DNA of 7,434 nt, from the NCBI GenBank assembly GCA_013697465.1, contig JACCWU010000200.1:1-7434 (forward strand), in the 5' to 3' direction. This document shows positions 6,721 to 7,434 of this stretch, in pieces. Positions within the stretch are counted from its first letter, which is position 1, and each line of letters begins with the position of its first letter. The notes under the pieces are model-generated. The model was given only the letters and a program-made list of their open reading frames with translations. It was not told where the DNA came from and ran no database searches. A program made the translations under genes and the position numbers. This DNA is from Actinomycetota bacterium (GTDB lineage Bacteria > Actinomycetota > Thermoleophilia > Gaiellales > Gaiellaceae).

Positions 6721-6767
6721 CTCCTTCGTAGAGACCCTGGCGTCGCCGGACGCGGAGAACACGAAGG
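6721..6767 (-). promoter_or_regulatory. Candidate structured leader that hides the rpmE ribosome binding site
   Basis: On the minus strand CCTTCGT (6767-6761) is perfectly complementary to ACGAAGG (6729-6723), with a G-U pair extending the stem inward to 6760/6730, giving 8 bp around a 29-nt loop. The 3' arm contains most of the AAGGAG Shine-Dalgarno that serves the TTG at 6712, so the helix would block translation. A small CGTC-GACG hairpin can form in the loop. Ribosomal-protein genes, including bL31 in several phyla, are often controlled by such leaders. No match to a named Rfam leader is claimed. Confidence 0.4.
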
Positions 6768-7012
6768 TCCTCCGGCACTTCCAGCGGCACAACCATGTAT
6801 TGAAACGACGAGCACGGGCGCCTCATTCCCAGCGGCATACGCGTTAGTTCCCTGGCCCGGAATGCTGCACCCGAGTCCTGGCGCTACCTGTCAGCGAACG
6901 ACGAAGTGCTCTCGAGAGTTCGGGTCGGGAAAGCGGCGTCGATGCTTCCTGCACTCTTGAGGGGCACCCTCCGGCCGGCGAAAGGCTGTGCGGAGCGCGC
7001 TCGAGGGCAGTC
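6768..7012. other. Intergenic stretch between rpmE leader and cupin gene
   Basis: No gene, tRNA or repeat family is recognised here. The rpmE promoter should lie in this segment on the minus strand, but no convincing -35/-10 pair was found. An in-frame open extension of rpmE (to ATG 6838) crosses its left part. A 10-bp palindrome CTCTCGAGAG sits at 6909-6918, without further context to interpret it. Confidence 0.4.
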
Positions 7013-7028
7013 GGGGCTGCTCAGCCCC
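7013..7028 (-). terminator. Candidate hairpin terminator downstream of the cupin gene
   Basis: GGGGCT (7013-7018) and AGCCCC (7023-7028) form a 6-bp GC-rich stem around a 4-nt loop, 11 nt beyond the cupin stop codon. There is no T tract on either strand after it, so it would be a non-classical terminator or a transcript-end stabiliser. Confidence 0.4.
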
Positions 7029-7039
7029 TCCGCGTTCTG

Positions 7040-7363
7040 TCACTCCGGATAGTGGCCGGGACCCGGCCACGGCGCGAGCAGGATGAGCACCCGTGCTCCC
7101 TGCGCGCTCCTCACCGTGCGGCGCTCCGTCGGCTCGAACTCAAGGAGCGTGCCGGCGGATGCCGTGATGGTGTCCCCAGTCGTCTCGACGTCGACGGCGC
7201 CGTCGAGAACGACGACCCACGCTCGTTCGCGGACCTGATGCTCGCCGAGCTCCTCACCGGGTGCGATGCGGATCAGCACTGCGCGGCTGTCGCCGGAGTC
7301 GAGCACGACCGGCGACCGCGTGCCGTTCGGCATCTCGATCTCGTGAAGCTGCCAGGCGCGCAC
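7040..7363 (-). CDS. Small cupin-fold protein with degenerate metal site
   Basis: The 107-residue product looks like a single-domain cupin. The core reads ...IRIAPGEELGEHQVRERAWVV (31-51), then VLDGAVDVETTGD, AGTLLEFEPTERRTV and a C-terminal APWPGPGHYPE. Canonical cupin motif 1 has HxH followed by Glu, and motif 2 ends in PxG with a His. Here only His42 and Glu46 remain, with Val44 where the second His would be and Arg81/Arg82 where motif 2 His is expected. It is therefore more likely a binding or sensory cupin than a metal-dependent enzyme, though cupins with unusual ligands exist. Start GTG 7363 covers the first beta strand; no Shine-Dalgarno precedes it and a TAGATT lies at the right distance for a leaderless mRNA. 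An ATG at codon 11 is the alternative. It has no visible operon partner in the window. Confidence 0.75.
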   Translation of the reverse strand: MRAWQLHEIEMPNGTRSPVVLDSGDSRAVLIRIAPGEELGEHQVRERAWVVVLDGAVDVETTGDTITASAGTLLEFEPTERRTVRSAQGARVLILLAPWPGPGHYPE

Positions 7364-7369
7364 CCGGCC

Positions 7370-7375
7370 AATCTA
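7370..7375 (-). promoter_or_regulatory. Candidate -10 element for a leaderless cupin transcript
   Basis: TAGATT on the minus strand fits the TANNNT pattern common for actinobacterial -10 elements. It ends 6 nt before the GTG at 7363, which would put the first transcribed base at or next to the start codon. No good -35 match lies 16-18 nt further upstream. Confidence 0.35.
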
Positions 7376-7414
7376 CTTGCGCAAGACCGGAAGGCGCTAG
7401 CGCGTATTCCGGTC
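7376..7414. repeat. Cluster of palindromes upstream of the cupin gene
   Basis: Three symmetric elements follow each other directly. CTTGCGCAAG is a perfect 10-bp palindrome (7376-7385). GACCGGAA (7385-7392) and TTCCGGTC (7407-7414) form a perfect 8-bp inverted repeat, and between them lies a second perfect 10-bp palindrome, GCGCTAGCGC (7394-7403). The cluster starts right behind the candidate -10, where operators for dimeric repressors usually sit. It could also end a gene lying beyond the right edge of the window. Confidence 0.5.
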
Positions 7415-7434
7415 GCACGAAGATCCCTGCACCG

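Noticed and set aside
6768..7039. Search for a tRNA, small RNA gene or extra small protein between rpmE and the cupin gene
   Set aside because: No tRNA arm pattern, no supported ribosome binding site plus frame and no repeated element were found beyond the hairpin at 7013-7028.

Overview
The window is GC-rich, with long antisense open frames typical of such DNA, and looks like a chromosomal segment of a high-GC actinobacterium. The style of the medium-chain dehydrogenases, the SpoIIE/STAS regulators and the RpoD-like sigma factor suggests a Thermoleophilia-type lineage (Gaiellales/Solirubrobacterales). That placement is an inference from protein character; no rRNA or taxonomic marker settles it.

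Layout. (1) Positions 1-2336, plus strand: three tandem paralogous genes for zinc-less, quinone-oxidoreductase-like medium-chain dehydrogenases (MDR), the first cut by the window edge. They are packed with a 4-nt gap and then an ATGA overlap, so they form one operon. A hairpin at 2360-2381 may end it. (2) Positions 2462-5401, plus strand: a two-gene partner-switching module behind its own candidate promoter. It encodes a STAS anti-sigma-factor antagonist and, 3 nt later, an 847-residue membrane sensor with the order TM-dCache-TM-GAF-PP2C(SpoIIE)-HATPase(RsbW-like). (3) Positions 6712-5404, minus strand: rpmE (ribosomal protein bL31, TTG start) overlapping by 17 nt an RpoD-family sigma factor. 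The sigma gene runs tail-to-tail into the sensor gene with only 2 nt between the stops. (4) Positions 7363-7040, minus strand: a small cupin-fold protein with most canonical metal ligands missing, followed by a short GC hairpin and preceded by a cluster of palindromes.

How the genes may work together. The sensor carries both the phosphatase that would activate the STAS protein and a SpoIIAB/RsbW-type kinase/anti-sigma domain that would inactivate it, comparable in logic to the fused regulator Rv1364c of Mycobacterium tuberculosis. The neighbouring sigma factor is an unusual possible target because it is RpoD-like (group 1/2), whereas known partner switches control group 3 sigma factors. Whether they interact is an inference from adjacency only. 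The sigma gene appears translationally coupled to rpmE, whose Shine-Dalgarno can pair with an upstream segment, so ribosomal-protein expression and sigma-factor level may be linked.

No tRNA, rRNA, CRISPR array, insertion sequence or phage gene was recognised by reading.
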